From the NCBI RefSeq assembly GCF_024508315.1, contig NZ_CP101987.1, positions 3,038,001 to 3,102,000 of the forward strand: a stretch of DNA of 64,000 nt, written 5' to 3'. The stretch comes from Cellulomonas xiejunii. Its GTDB lineage: Bacteria > Actinomycetota > Actinomycetes > Actinomycetales > Cellulomonadaceae. Each line of letters starts with the position of its first letter. Position 1 is the stretch's first letter. The notes below the pieces were generated by a model that saw only the letters and a list, made by a program, of their open reading frames with translations, was not told the DNA's origin and made no database searches. This document shows positions 26,181-34,224 of the stretch, piece after piece. A program made the translations under genes and the position numbers.

Positions 26181-26198
26181 GGCGCCGGTCACGGCGCC
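26181..26198. terminator. Hairpin over the tadC stop codon
   Basis: GGCGCCG and CGGCGCC pair perfectly around GTCA, which contains part of the tadC stop. It may be an attenuator or mRNA-processing stem between tadC and the pilin gene. The rest of the gap (26199 is coding; 25997-26180 is not) shows only short GC-rich stems. Confidence 0.4.
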
Positions 26199-26794
26199 GC
26201 ACCCCGGAGGTCCCCGGCGAGGCTCAGGACGACCGGGACGAGCCCGAGCAGCACGAAGGCCGGGAGGAAGCACAGACCGAGCGGCAGCGTCAGCCGCACG
26301 CCCAACGCGCCCGCAGCGACCCGGACGCGCGCGCGACGCTCGCGTCGCAGCCTGGCGGCCGCTGCGACCAGCTGCGGCGCCGGTGACGCTCCCGCCTCCC
26401 AGCCGACACGCAGTACACCCGCGAGCGCGGTGATCGACCGCGGTGCACCGGCCCAGGCGGCCTCCCACGGCGCGCCGAGACCCAGTGCGGTCCCGGCGCG
26501 GACGAGCGCGTCCCCCTCCTGCTGGCCGAGGTTCCGCCCGGTCACCACCAGCGCGGTCGGCACGGGCGCACCGCCGCGCACCGCTGCGGCACAGAGGTCC
26601 AGGACGAACGCGGGGTCGAGAGGACTCACCCCCGCCCGGGGGCGTTCGAGGTGGTTGTCGATCGCGGTCCGGACCCACCCACCCGGCCTCCTGCGACCGG
26701 CCCGCACGCCCGCACGCCGCCCCGGCCAGGCCCACGGGAGCACCGCCACCAGCACGCACACGGCGACGACCGCGCCCGCCAGGACGGGGCTCAC
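26189..26794 (-). CDS. TadC-like inner-membrane platform protein
   Basis: A 201-residue type II secretion F-domain protein with an N-terminal membrane helix (VLAGAVVAVCVLVAVLPWAW), a cytoplasmic F domain (LDLCAAAVRGGAPVPTAL, WEAGASPAPQLVAAAARLRRERRARV) and C-terminal hydrophobic helices (LPLGLCFLPAFVLLGLVPVVLSL). It would form the pilus assembly platform with TadB. The GTG start overlaps tadB as GTGA. It is shorter than proteobacterial TadC (about 300), as is normal for this actinobacterial version. Confidence 0.82.
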   Translation of the reverse strand: MSPVLAGAVVAVCVLVAVLPWAWPGRRAGVRAGRRRPGGWVRTAIDNHLERPRAGVSPLDPAFVLDLCAAAVRGGAPVPTALVVTGRNLGQQEGDALVRAGTALGLGAPWEAAWAGAPRSITALAGVLRVGWEAGASPAPQLVAAAARLRRERRARVRVAAGALGVRLTLPLGLCFLPAFVLLGLVPVVLSLAGDLRGAAP

Positions 26795-27528
26795 GGCGTC
26801 CCCGCTCGACGCAGCAGCGCCCCGACCCACAGGCGCCCGGCGACGACCAGCGCGATGCCCGTCACCCCCAGGGCGCTCCCGAGCCCGCCGTCCGTCAGCA
26901 CCTGCCACGGCCGAGCACCCATCGCGCTGCCGACCAGCAGCCCGAGGACCGGCAGCGACGTGAGGACGCGCGCGGTCGCGCGCGGTCCCGCGAGCGCCGC
27001 CTCCAGCTCACCTGCCTGCTCGGCGTCGGCCGTGACCGCCTCGGCCAGGTGCTCGAGGACGTCAGCGAGCGGCGCACCGGTTTCGGCAGCGACGCGCGCC
27101 CCGGCGACGACCGCGCGGACCCGTGCGCGCGGCGCGGAGCTCGCAGGGGCACCGCCGTCGACCGCCGCGGCGACCGTCTCGACGTCGGGCACCTGCCCCT
27201 CGACGGGCGCGCCGAGCACCCCGGCCCACGCCGCCCCGGGCGGGACACCGGCACGCACCTGGGCGGCGACCGCGTGCAGGACCCCCGCGAGGTCCGTCCG
27301 GTCGCCGCGCGCACCTCCTGCCGCCGTTCGCCGCCGAGCCCGCGGTCCGCGCGGGAGGAGTGACCGCCCGGGCCCTGCCGATCGACCCGGTCGCGCGGTC
27401 CCCCGGAAGCGGCCTGCCCCGACCGATACCGCGTCGACGCCCCCGCGCCGGGGCGCAGGACCGGTGAGCGCGAGCACCGCGAGGCCCACCAGGACGCCCA
27501 CGACGGCACTCACGACCGACCACCGCAT
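26791..27528 (-). CDS. TadB-like inner-membrane platform protein
   Basis: A 245-residue type II secretion F-domain protein. It has an N-terminal helix (VVSAVVGVLVGLAVLALTG), an Arg-rich cytoplasmic stretch, an F domain with LAGVLHAVAAQVRAGVPPG and TGAPLADVLEHLAEAV, and C-terminal membrane segments. It partners TadC and the ATPase. The ATG at 27528 has a weak ribosome site and lies 22 bases after the tadA stop, so translation is probably coupled. Confidence 0.82.
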   Translation of the reverse strand: MRWSVVSAVVGVLVGLAVLALTGPAPRRGGVDAVSVGAGRFRGTARPGRSAGPGRSLLPRGPRARRRTAAGGARGDRTDLAGVLHAVAAQVRAGVPPGAAWAGVLGAPVEGQVPDVETVAAAVDGGAPASSAPRARVRAVVAGARVAAETGAPLADVLEHLAEAVTADAEQAGELEAALAGPRATARVLTSLPVLGLLVGSAMGARPWQVLTDGGLGSALGVTGIALVVAGRLWVGALLRRAGTP

Positions 27529-27550
27529 CGAGCCTGCGGGGTCGTGCGGC

Positions 27551-28789
27551 TCACGTCCCGACCCCGGTGCGTGCCGCGAGCCGGGCCCATCCCGCACCCG
27601 GCCGCGCGCACCCGTCCTCGGCGACGTCGACGGCCGTCGTCACCCGCAGGTCGCCGTCGCCGCCGCGCTCGACCACGCCGATCTCCGCGAGGTAGCGGCG
27701 TCCGGCGTCGGGCCCGTGCCGGACGCGACGGACGTGCAGCACCGCGTCGAGCGCGCTCGCCGCCTGCGCGGCGACGGCCGCCCGGTCCATTCCGGCGAGC
27801 GCGGCCAGCGCCTCGAGGCGCGCGGGCACGTCGGCGGCGGTGTTGGCGTGCAGCGTGGCGCAGCCGCCCTCGTGGCCGGTGTTGAGGGCGGCGAGGACCT
27901 CGCGGACCTCGGCGCCGCGGCACTCCCCCAGGACGATCCGGTCGGGTCTCATCCGCAACGCCTGGCGCACGAGGTCCGCGAGGTCGACCCCGCCCGCCCC
28001 GTCGACGTTGGGCGGGCGGCTCGTGAGCCGCACCACGTGCGGGTGGTCGGCGACGAGCTCCCCGGCCTCCTCGACCAGGACGACGCGCTCGTCGTGCGGC
28101 ACCAGTGACAGCAGCGCGGCGAGCAGCGTCGTCTTGCCTGCGCCGGTGGCCCCCGAGACCAGCACGTTGGCCCGGGCGTCGACGAGGCCGTGCAGGACCG
28201 GGACGACGGCGGGCGTCACGGCACCGGCGACCACGAGCTCGGCCAGGGTGAACGCACGCGGCCGGACGACGCGCAGGCTCAGCACGGTGCACGTCTCCGC
28301 GAGCGGGGGCAGTACCGCGTGCAGGCGTGTCCCGTCGGGCAGGCGTGCGTCGACGGTCGGCGCGGCGTCGTCCAGGCGGCGTCCCGCTGCGGCGGCCAGG
28401 CGCACCGCGAGCGCACGGACGTCCGCGGGGGCGCCGAGGTCGACGTCGACACGGACGAGCGCCCCGGACCGCTCGACCCAGACGTCCCGCGGCCCGTTCA
28501 CGAGCACGTCGGTGACGGCCGGGTCGTCGAGCCACGGCTGCAGGGCCCCGGCGCCGAGCAGCTCGTCGGCGACGGCCCGCGCCGTCTCCGCGAGGGGCGC
28601 CGGCCCGAGCAGCGTCCCCTGGGCGCGCAGCGCGGCGTCGACGAGCGCCGGAAGCCCGGCCGCGTCGGTCGGTCGCACGCGCATCGCCTCCCGGACGTGG
28701 GCGACGACGCCGTCCGGCGCCGCGCGACGGGACGGCGCGGTGCTGCGCTGCGCCCCGGGCGCCCGCACCGGCACGACCGCACGGTTCAC
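27551..28789 (-). CDS. tadA: TadA/CpaF-family secretion ATPase
   Basis: It powers assembly of the Flp-type pilus or pseudopilus. The 412-residue protein has an N-terminal domain with DPAVTDVLVNGPRDVWVER, Walker A in SGATGAGKTTLL near residue 210, an Asp-box VVLVEEAGEL, Walker B-like RIVLGECRGAEVREVL, and the conserved GHEGGCATLHANTA. The GTG start overlaps the cpaE-like stop as GTGA. It corresponds to Rv3659c in mycobacteria. Confidence 0.93.
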   Translation of the reverse strand: MNRAVVPVRAPGAQRSTAPSRRAAPDGVVAHVREAMRVRPTDAAGLPALVDAALRAQGTLLGPAPLAETARAVADELLGAGALQPWLDDPAVTDVLVNGPRDVWVERSGALVRVDVDLGAPADVRALAVRLAAAAGRRLDDAAPTVDARLPDGTRLHAVLPPLAETCTVLSLRVVRPRAFTLAELVVAGAVTPAVVPVLHGLVDARANVLVSGATGAGKTTLLAALLSLVPHDERVVLVEEAGELVADHPHVVRLTSRPPNVDGAGGVDLADLVRQALRMRPDRIVLGECRGAEVREVLAALNTGHEGGCATLHANTAADVPARLEALAALAGMDRAAVAAQAASALDAVLHVRRVRHGPDAGRRYLAEIGVVERGGDGDLRVTTAVDVAEDGCARPGAGWARLAARTGVGT

Positions 28790-29676
28790 GTGCCGATCCC
28801 CAGACGCCGGACGACGGCGTCGGCGGACCGGGCCGCCGGACCGCGTCCGCCCGGCCCGACGCGTTCGGCACGGGCCACCAACGCGCGGTCCCGACGCGCG
28901 ACGTGCCACACGTCCAACCCGCTCGCCGCACCGACGTCCGCCGCCCCGAGTGCTGCCGACGCCCCGCCGCGGACGACCAGCCCGCACGTCGTGGCGGCCT
29001 CGTCGAGGCGGGGCCGCAGGGCGAGGGCACCGGCGACACTGCGCAGGTCGGGGCGGGCTGCCACGACGACGGCGTCGCACGCCGCCAAGGGTGCGTCGCC
29101 GTCGACGATCGTCCCGCGGTCGAGGTCGAGGACGAGCGCCCCGACCTCGCACGCCAGCGCGTGCAGAACGTCGAGCCGGACACCGGGGTCGACCGTCGTG
29201 GGGCGCGTCCGGTCCGCCGAGAGCACGGCGCACGCACCCCACCGCGGCAGCAGTGCGACGACGTCGGCACCACGCACGTCTCCGCCGGCGCCGCTCAGGT
29301 CCGGCCACCGGGCGCCCTCGACGTCCTCGACACCCACGACGACGTCCATCCCGGCGGCTCCCCGGTCGAGGTCGACCAGTGCCGTCGAGGTCACCCGCGA
29401 GAGCCGACGGGCGACCAGCGCCGCGAGCGTGGAGGCACCCACGCCACCGGCCGCCCCGACGACACCGACCACCACCGCTCGTCGTCCCGTCCGCACCCGC
29501 GCCTCCGTCCGCCGTCCCCCGGCGTGGGGCCCTGGCACGGTCGACCCTCCACCGCGCGGGGCCGTCGACACCGACGACGGGTCGGATCTGTGGACGCACT
29601 CGCCGTCGCCGGGCCCTGGGGTCGGCTCGCCGCCGTCGCGGAGGCAGCCATGCACACCCCGCAACATGTCTGTCAC
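28786..29676 (-). CDS. CpaE/Ssd-like MinD-family ATPase
   Basis: First gene of the Tad operon, 296 residues from ATG 29676. A deviant Walker A (GAAGGVGASTL) near residue 77 and ALVDLDRGAAGMDV identify a ParA/MinD-type ATPase, and VVVAARPDLRSV follows. In caulobacters CpaE localises the pilus machine; in mycobacteria the counterpart (Ssd, Rv3660c) also affects septum formation. The catalytic Lys of canonical Walker A is absent in the position read as V-G-A-S. The start is uncertain because the first 65 residues are low complexity. Confidence 0.8.
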   Translation of the reverse strand: MTDMLRGVHGCLRDGGEPTPGPGDGECVHRSDPSSVSTAPRGGGSTVPGPHAGGRRTEARVRTGRRAVVVGVVGAAGGVGASTLAALVARRLSRVTSTALVDLDRGAAGMDVVVGVEDVEGARWPDLSGAGGDVRGADVVALLPRWGACAVLSADRTRPTTVDPGVRLDVLHALACEVGALVLDLDRGTIVDGDAPLAACDAVVVAARPDLRSVAGALALRPRLDEAATTCGLVVRGGASAALGAADVGAASGLDVWHVARRDRALVARAERVGPGGRGPAARSADAVVRRLGIGT

Positions 29677-29698
29677 CGGGGCCCTCTACAGTCCGCCC

Positions 29699-30772
29699 AT
29701 GCTGCTCGACCCCGGCACCGGACCCGTCCGCGCCGCCACCTACCTGCCCTCGACGCCCGAGAACGTCCTGTGGGGGCAGCTCCCGTGCGCCACGGACACG
29801 CCCGTGCTCACCGTCGACACCGGCACCGAGGTCACGGTCGACACCCTGAGCCACGAGGGCCTCCTGGAGGACCAGGGGCGTGACCCCCGCGCGTTCTTCG
29901 GTGCCCACGGTCTGACGGACGTGCTGGCCGACGCCGTCGCACTGGCGGGGTCCGCCCACCCGCACGACCCCGCGGTCGACGGCCCGCACGTCGTGACCGG
30001 GCCGATCGCCGTCCGCGGCGCGCGGCCGGGTGACGTCCTCGCGATCACGGTCGTCGAGACGCTCCCGCGCGTCCCCTACGGCGTGATCTCGAACCGTCAC
30101 GGGCGCGGGGCGCTGCCGGGCGAGATGCCCCAGGGCGACGTCGACGTGGTGAGCGTCGTCGCCCGCCTGGACGCGAGCGGGACCCGTGCCGTGATGCCGC
30201 GCGGGGCCGGCAGCGACCGCACCGTCACGTTCCCCGTCGCGCCGTTCCCCGGGATCCTCGGCGTCGCCGTCGCGGGTGACACCCGGCCGCACTCGGTGCC
30301 GCCCGGTGCCCATGGCGGCAACCTCGACATCAACCTGCTGCAGGCGGGCGCCACGTTGTACCTGCCCGTCCAGGTCGACGACGCGCTCGCCTACGTCGGC
30401 GACCCGCACTTCGCCCAGGGTGACGGGGAGGTCGCGCTCACCGCACTGGAGGCGTCCCTGCGGGTCACGCTGCGCCTCGACGTCATCCCCCGGGACGACG
30501 CGGTCGCCGAGCTCGGGCACCTCGTCGGTCCCCTGGTCCGCACGGCCGAGCACCTCGTCCCGACGGGCCTGGACGTGGACCTCGACGAGGCCCTGCGACG
30601 CTGCGTGCGGGCCGCGCTCGACCTGCTGGAGGCGAGGTTCGGCATGGACCGCGCGCACGCGTTGGCGTACCTGTCGGCGGCGACCGACTTCGACGTCTCG
30701 CAGGTGGTCGACCGCGTCACGGGCGTGCACGCGCGCATCCGCCTGGCGGACTTCGACGAGCCGCACGCATGA
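29699..30772 (+). CDS. Acetamidase/formamidase family amidohydrolase
   Basis: Cytoplasmic hydrolase of short amides, 357 residues, within the FmdA/AmdA range. Diagnostic parts are GPIAVRGARPGDVLAITV, PHSVPPGAHGGNLDINLL and YLPVQVDDALAYVGDPHFAQGDGEV, which hold the metal and active-site residues of the family. It overlaps the AtzH-amidase gene by ATGA. Because it heads a purine-degradation region, its substrate may be oxamate (amide of oxalate) rather than acetamide or formamide; this is a hypothesis from context. It is divergent from the cpaE-like gene. Confidence 0.85.
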   Translation: MLLDPGTGPVRAATYLPSTPENVLWGQLPCATDTPVLTVDTGTEVTVDTLSHEGLLEDQGRDPRAFFGAHGLTDVLADAVALAGSAHPHDPAVDGPHVVTGPIAVRGARPGDVLAITVVETLPRVPYGVISNRHGRGALPGEMPQGDVDVVSVVARLDASGTRAVMPRGAGSDRTVTFPVAPFPGILGVAVAGDTRPHSVPPGAHGGNLDINLLQAGATLYLPVQVDDALAYVGDPHFAQGDGEVALTALEASLRVTLRLDVIPRDDAVAELGHLVGPLVRTAEHLVPTGLDVDLDEALRRCVRAALDLLEARFGMDRAHALAYLSAATDFDVSQVVDRVTGVHARIRLADFDEPHA

Positions 30773-32340
30773 GGACCGACCCGCCCCCCGGCCTGCTGGA
30801 GGCGCTGCGCGCGTACGAGCGCGCGCTGGGCACCGACGACCTCACCGCGCTCGACCGCCTGTTCGCCCCCGGGCCGGCGACCCTGCGCGGGGACGCCACG
30901 GGTCTGCTGGTCGGGCACGACGAGATCGCGGCGTTCCGGGGTACCCGCGGCGGAGCCCCGGCCCGCCACCTGGTCGAGGTGCACGTGCGCACGGTCGACG
31001 ACGACCACGCGCTGGTCGTCGCGGTCACCGAACCGGTCGGCGGCGGGCGTGGGCAGCAGACGCAGCTGTGGGAGCGCGGCGCGAGCGGCTGGGTCGTCGT
31101 CGCGGCGCACGTGCACGCCCCCGGCCCGGCGTTCGACGCGCGTGTGTGGCGCGTGCTCGGCGACCCCCTCGTCGCCGGGGCCGACGACGGCACCCTGGTG
31201 GGTCGCACCGTCGCGGTGAAGGACCTGTTCGCCGTGGCCGGGCAGCGTGTCGGCGCCGGGAACCCGACGTGGCTCGCGGCGGCTCCGGTCGCGACCCGGC
31301 ACGCGGCCGCGGTCGACCGGTTGCTCGCCGCGGGCGCCGACGTCCGCGGCGTCGCGCGCACCGACGAGCTCGCGTACTCCCTCGCGGGAACCAACGCCCA
31401 CACGGGCACGCCACCGAACCCGCGGGCGCCCGGTCGCGTGCCGGGCGGGTCGTCCTCGGGCTCGGCGGCAGCCGTGGCACTGGGGCAGGCCGACGTCGGC
31501 CTGGGCACGGACACGGGCGGCTCGATCCGCGTGCCCGCGTCCTACCAGGGGCTGTACGGGATCCGGACGACGCACGGCGCGGTGCCGACCGCCGGCCTCG
31601 TCCCCCTGGCGCCGACGTTCGACACCGTGGGCTGGTTGACGCGCGACGCCGACCTGCTTGCCGCCGTCGGTGACGTCCTGCTGCCGGCCGGGACGGGTGG
31701 GGCCTGGTCGCCGCACGTCACCGTGAGCCCCGCGCTGCTCGCCCTCGCGCACGAGGACGTGGCGGGACGCGTGGCGGCGTTCGCGCGGCACGCGGGCGCG
31801 ACGGCCACCGACAGGTGGGACGACGTCGACCTCGCGGAGTGGGCCGAGGTGTTCCGGGTGCGGCAGGCGTGGGAGGCGTGGCAGGAGCACGGCGCCTGGG
31901 TCGACGCGCACCCCGGTGCACTGGGTGCCGACGTGGCCGACCGGTTCACCGCAGCGTCGCGCGTGGCCGACGACGCGGGAGCGGCCGCCGGCGCGCGACG
32001 CGGGCTGATCCGGGAGCAGGTCCTCGAGCTCGTGGGCGACGACGTCCTGCTGCTGCCGGCGTCCGCGTCGGTGGCACCCCGCCCCGACCCCGCCGAGCTC
32101 GCGACCGTCCGCGCCGCGACCCTGCGCCTGACGTGCGTCGCGGGACTGGGCGGTCTGCCCGCCGTCGTCCTGCCGTGCGGGACGGGACCCGACTCACCAT
32201 CCGACGCACGGGACGCGGAGGGCGCGCCGTGGCAGCCGGGCCGCCGGGCCCCGCTGCCGGTCGGGGTGTGCCTCCTGGCCGCTCCGGGCCGGGACCGCGA
32301 GCTCCTCGCCCTGGCCCGCGAGATGTCGTCACGCCGCTGA
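30769..32340 (+). CDS. AtzH-like domain fused to amidase-signature enzyme, candidate oxalurate amidohydrolase
   Basis: The 523-residue protein has two parts. Residues 1-125 (LLEALRAYERALGTDDLTALDRLFAPG, VGHDEIAAFRGTRGG) match the AtzH/HpxZ-type SnoaL-like domain (DUF3225). Residues 130-523 are an amidase-signature hydrolase, with the catalytic Lys in TVAVKDLF near 150 and the Ser pair in GGSSSGSAAA near 227 and DTGGSIRVPA near 250. In Klebsiella HpxZ (AtzH-like) and HpxY (amidase) are separate proteins linked to oxalurate breakdown after PucG-type transamination. Here they are one chain, in a cluster that makes oxalurate. Allophanate hydrolysis is the alternative. Confidence 0.82.
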   Translation: MRTDPPPGLLEALRAYERALGTDDLTALDRLFAPGPATLRGDATGLLVGHDEIAAFRGTRGGAPARHLVEVHVRTVDDDHALVVAVTEPVGGGRGQQTQLWERGASGWVVVAAHVHAPGPAFDARVWRVLGDPLVAGADDGTLVGRTVAVKDLFAVAGQRVGAGNPTWLAAAPVATRHAAAVDRLLAAGADVRGVARTDELAYSLAGTNAHTGTPPNPRAPGRVPGGSSSGSAAAVALGQADVGLGTDTGGSIRVPASYQGLYGIRTTHGAVPTAGLVPLAPTFDTVGWLTRDADLLAAVGDVLLPAGTGGAWSPHVTVSPALLALAHEDVAGRVAAFARHAGATATDRWDDVDLAEWAEVFRVRQAWEAWQEHGAWVDAHPGALGADVADRFTAASRVADDAGAAAGARRGLIREQVLELVGDDVLLLPASASVAPRPDPAELATVRAATLRLTCVAGLGGLPAVVLPCGTGPDSPSDARDAEGAPWQPGRRAPLPVGVCLLAAPGRDRELLALAREMSSRR

Positions 32341-32352
32341 AACACGCGTGTC
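32339..32352. promoter_or_regulatory. Candidate purine-regulon operator, site 1 (uraD)
   Basis: GAAAC-ACGC-GTGTC, one mismatch from the consensus GAAAC-N4-GTTTC. It begins in the amidase stop codon and lies 54 bases before uraD, just upstream of a possible -10 TACGGT. Confidence 0.5.
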
Positions 32353-32405
32353 CCTCGACGCACACATCGCCCGCCTACGGTCGGCGCAGGCGAGAGGACA
32401 CGAGG

Positions 32406-32990
32406 ATGCTGCTGGAGGAGTTCCACGCGCTGCCGGTGGCGGCCGCGGAGGCGCTGGTGCGGACCTGCGCCGAGGTGCCGTGGTGGGCCGCTGCGGTCGT
32501 GGCGGCGCGTCCGTACCCGTCGGTCTCGGCGCTGCGCGCGCAGGCGGAGGTGCAGGCGCTGGCATGGGGCGCCACGGACGTCGCGCAGGCCCTGGCCGAC
32601 CACCCCCGCATCGGTGAGCGGCACCGCGCGGCGGGCGCGACGGCGGACCTGTCGGCGCGTGAGCAGGCCGGGGTCGACCCGGGCGACGCGGACGTCGCCG
32701 CTCGTCTCGCGGCGGGCAACGCCCGGTACGAGCGGCGCTTCGGGCGCGTGTTCCTGGTCCGCGCCGCCGGTCGCAGCAGCACCGAGATCCTCGCGCTGCT
32801 GGAGCAGCGCCTGAGGCACGACGACGCGACCGAGGCCGAGGTCGTCGCCCAGCAGCTGCGCGAGATCGCCGCCCTGCGCCTCGCCGGTCTCGTCACGGGT
32901 GACCTCCGCCCGTCGGTGCCGTCGGCGACCGCCGCGACGAACGCCACGACCAGGACGGCAGCGTCCACGGCGCGGGGGACCGGCGCATGA
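32406..32990 (+). CDS. uraD: 2-oxo-4-hydroxy-4-carboxy-5-ureidoimidazoline decarboxylase
   Basis: It decarboxylates OHCU to (S)-allantoin, the third step of urate oxidation. The family motif DHPRIGER lies near residue 68, with the presumed catalytic His, followed by SAREQAG near 85 and NARYERRFGRVFL near 107. The last 25 residues are Ala/Thr-rich and outside the normal domain (194 residues against about 170). Start ATG 32406 follows GAGAGGACACGAGG. The stop overlaps uraH by ATGA. Confidence 0.94.
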   Translation: MLLEEFHALPVAAAEALVRTCAEVPWWAAAVVAARPYPSVSALRAQAEVQALAWGATDVAQALADHPRIGERHRAAGATADLSAREQAGVDPGDADVAARLAAGNARYERRFGRVFLVRAAGRSSTEILALLEQRLRHDDATEAEVVAQQLREIAALRLAGLVTGDLRPSVPSATAATNATTRTAASTARGTGA

Positions 32991-33307
32991 CCACCTGCTC
33001 GACGCACGTCCTCGACGCCGCGGCCGGCCGGCCTGCGGTGGGGGTCGCCGTCACCCTGCACGGGCTCGACGGCACCCTTCTGGAGTCCGGCCGCACGGAC
33101 GCCGACGGCCGGCTGCGCTGGTCCACCGACCTCGTGACCGGCACGTACGGCCTGCGTTTCGCGACGGGTGCGTGGTACGCCGCGGCCGACGTCGCGACGG
33201 TCCACGCCGCCGTGCACCTCGAGGTGCTCGTCGACGGCGCGCAGCCCCACTACCACCTGGCTCTCCTGCTGAGCCCGTTCGCCTACACCACGTACCGAGG
33301 GAGCTGA
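32987..33307 (+). CDS. uraH: 5-hydroxyisourate hydrolase, transthyretin-like
   Basis: It hydrolyses the unstable uricase product to OHCU. The 106-residue length is typical. Active-site features are the His in TCSTHVLDAAAGRPA near residue 7, the Arg in SGRTDADGRL and the C-terminal signature YTTYRGS. The ATG overlaps the uraD stop. It lies between uraD and uricase, so the three consecutive steps are co-expressed. No signal peptide is present, so it is cytoplasmic. Confidence 0.95.
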   Translation: MTTCSTHVLDAAAGRPAVGVAVTLHGLDGTLLESGRTDADGRLRWSTDLVTGTYGLRFATGAWYAAADVATVHAAVHLEVLVDGAQPHYHLALLLSPFAYTTYRGS

Positions 33308-33310
33308 CGC

Positions 33311-34213
33311 ATGGCCGTGGGAGACGTCGTCCTGGGAGCGAACCAGTACGGGAAGGCGGAGGTGCGGCTCGTGCGGGTCACGCGCGACACCCCGGTGCAC
33401 GAGATCGAGGACCTCACGGTCACCACGCAGCTGCGCGGGGACTTCGAGGCGTGCCACACGACGGGCGACAACGCGCACGTGGTGGCGACCGACACGCAGA
33501 AGAACACCGTGTACGCGTTCGCGAAGCGGTTCGGCGTCGGGTCGCCGGAGCGCTTCCTGCTGCGGCTGGGACGGCACTTCGTCGACGGGTTCGAGCAGGT
33601 CACCGGTGGGCGCCTCGCCGCGGACGTGCACGCGTGGGACCGCATCGCGGTGGACGGCGAGCCGCACGACCACGCGTTCGTCCGCACGGGACGCGAGACG
33701 CGGCGCGCGGTGGTGCAGCTCGACGGCGACGACGTCCACGTGATCTCGGGATTCACGGGCGCGACGGTGTTGAAGTCGACGGGGTCGGAGTTCTGGGGGT
33801 TCCCGCGGGACGCCCACACCACGCTGGCAGAGACCAAGGACCGCGTCCTGGCGACGTCGGTGACCGCCTGGTGGCGGTGGGCCGACGCCGACGTGGACTT
33901 CGAGGCGCGCTACCCCGTCGTGCGGGACCTGCTGCTGTCGACGTTCGCGCAGGTGCACTCGCTGGCGCTGCAGCACACGATCTTCGCGATGGGCCGGGCC
34001 GTGCTCGAGGCCTGCGACGACGTCGCCGAGGTCCGGCTCTCGTGCCCCAACAAGCACCACTTCCTCGTCGACCTCGAGCCCTTCGGCCTGGAGAACCCGA
34101 ACGAGGTGTTCTACGCCGCCGACCGCCCGTACGGCCTGATCGAGGCGGCCGTGCACCGCGAGGGCGATCCCCCGGTGCCCCACGTGTGGGCGTCCGTGCC
34201 CGGTTTCGTCTGA
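33311..34213 (+). CDS. pucL: Urate oxidase (uricase)
   Basis: It oxidises urate to 5-hydroxyisourate with O2 and no cofactor. The 300-residue, two T-fold-domain protein shows the catalytic Thr region VVATDTQKNTVYAFAK near residue 58, ISGFTGATVLKSTGSEFWGF near 140, LSCPNKHHF near 240 and NPNEVFYAADRPYGLIEA near the end. It starts 3 bases after uraH. Unlike B. subtilis PucL it is not fused to a decarboxylase domain; UraD is separate here. Confidence 0.95.
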   Translation: MAVGDVVLGANQYGKAEVRLVRVTRDTPVHEIEDLTVTTQLRGDFEACHTTGDNAHVVATDTQKNTVYAFAKRFGVGSPERFLLRLGRHFVDGFEQVTGGRLAADVHAWDRIAVDGEPHDHAFVRTGRETRRAVVQLDGDDVHVISGFTGATVLKSTGSEFWGFPRDAHTTLAETKDRVLATSVTAWWRWADADVDFEARYPVVRDLLLSTFAQVHSLALQHTIFAMGRAVLEACDDVAEVRLSCPNKHHFLVDLEPFGLENPNEVFYAADRPYGLIEAAVHREGDPPVPHVWASVPGFV

Positions 34214-34224
34214 GGGGGCGAGGA

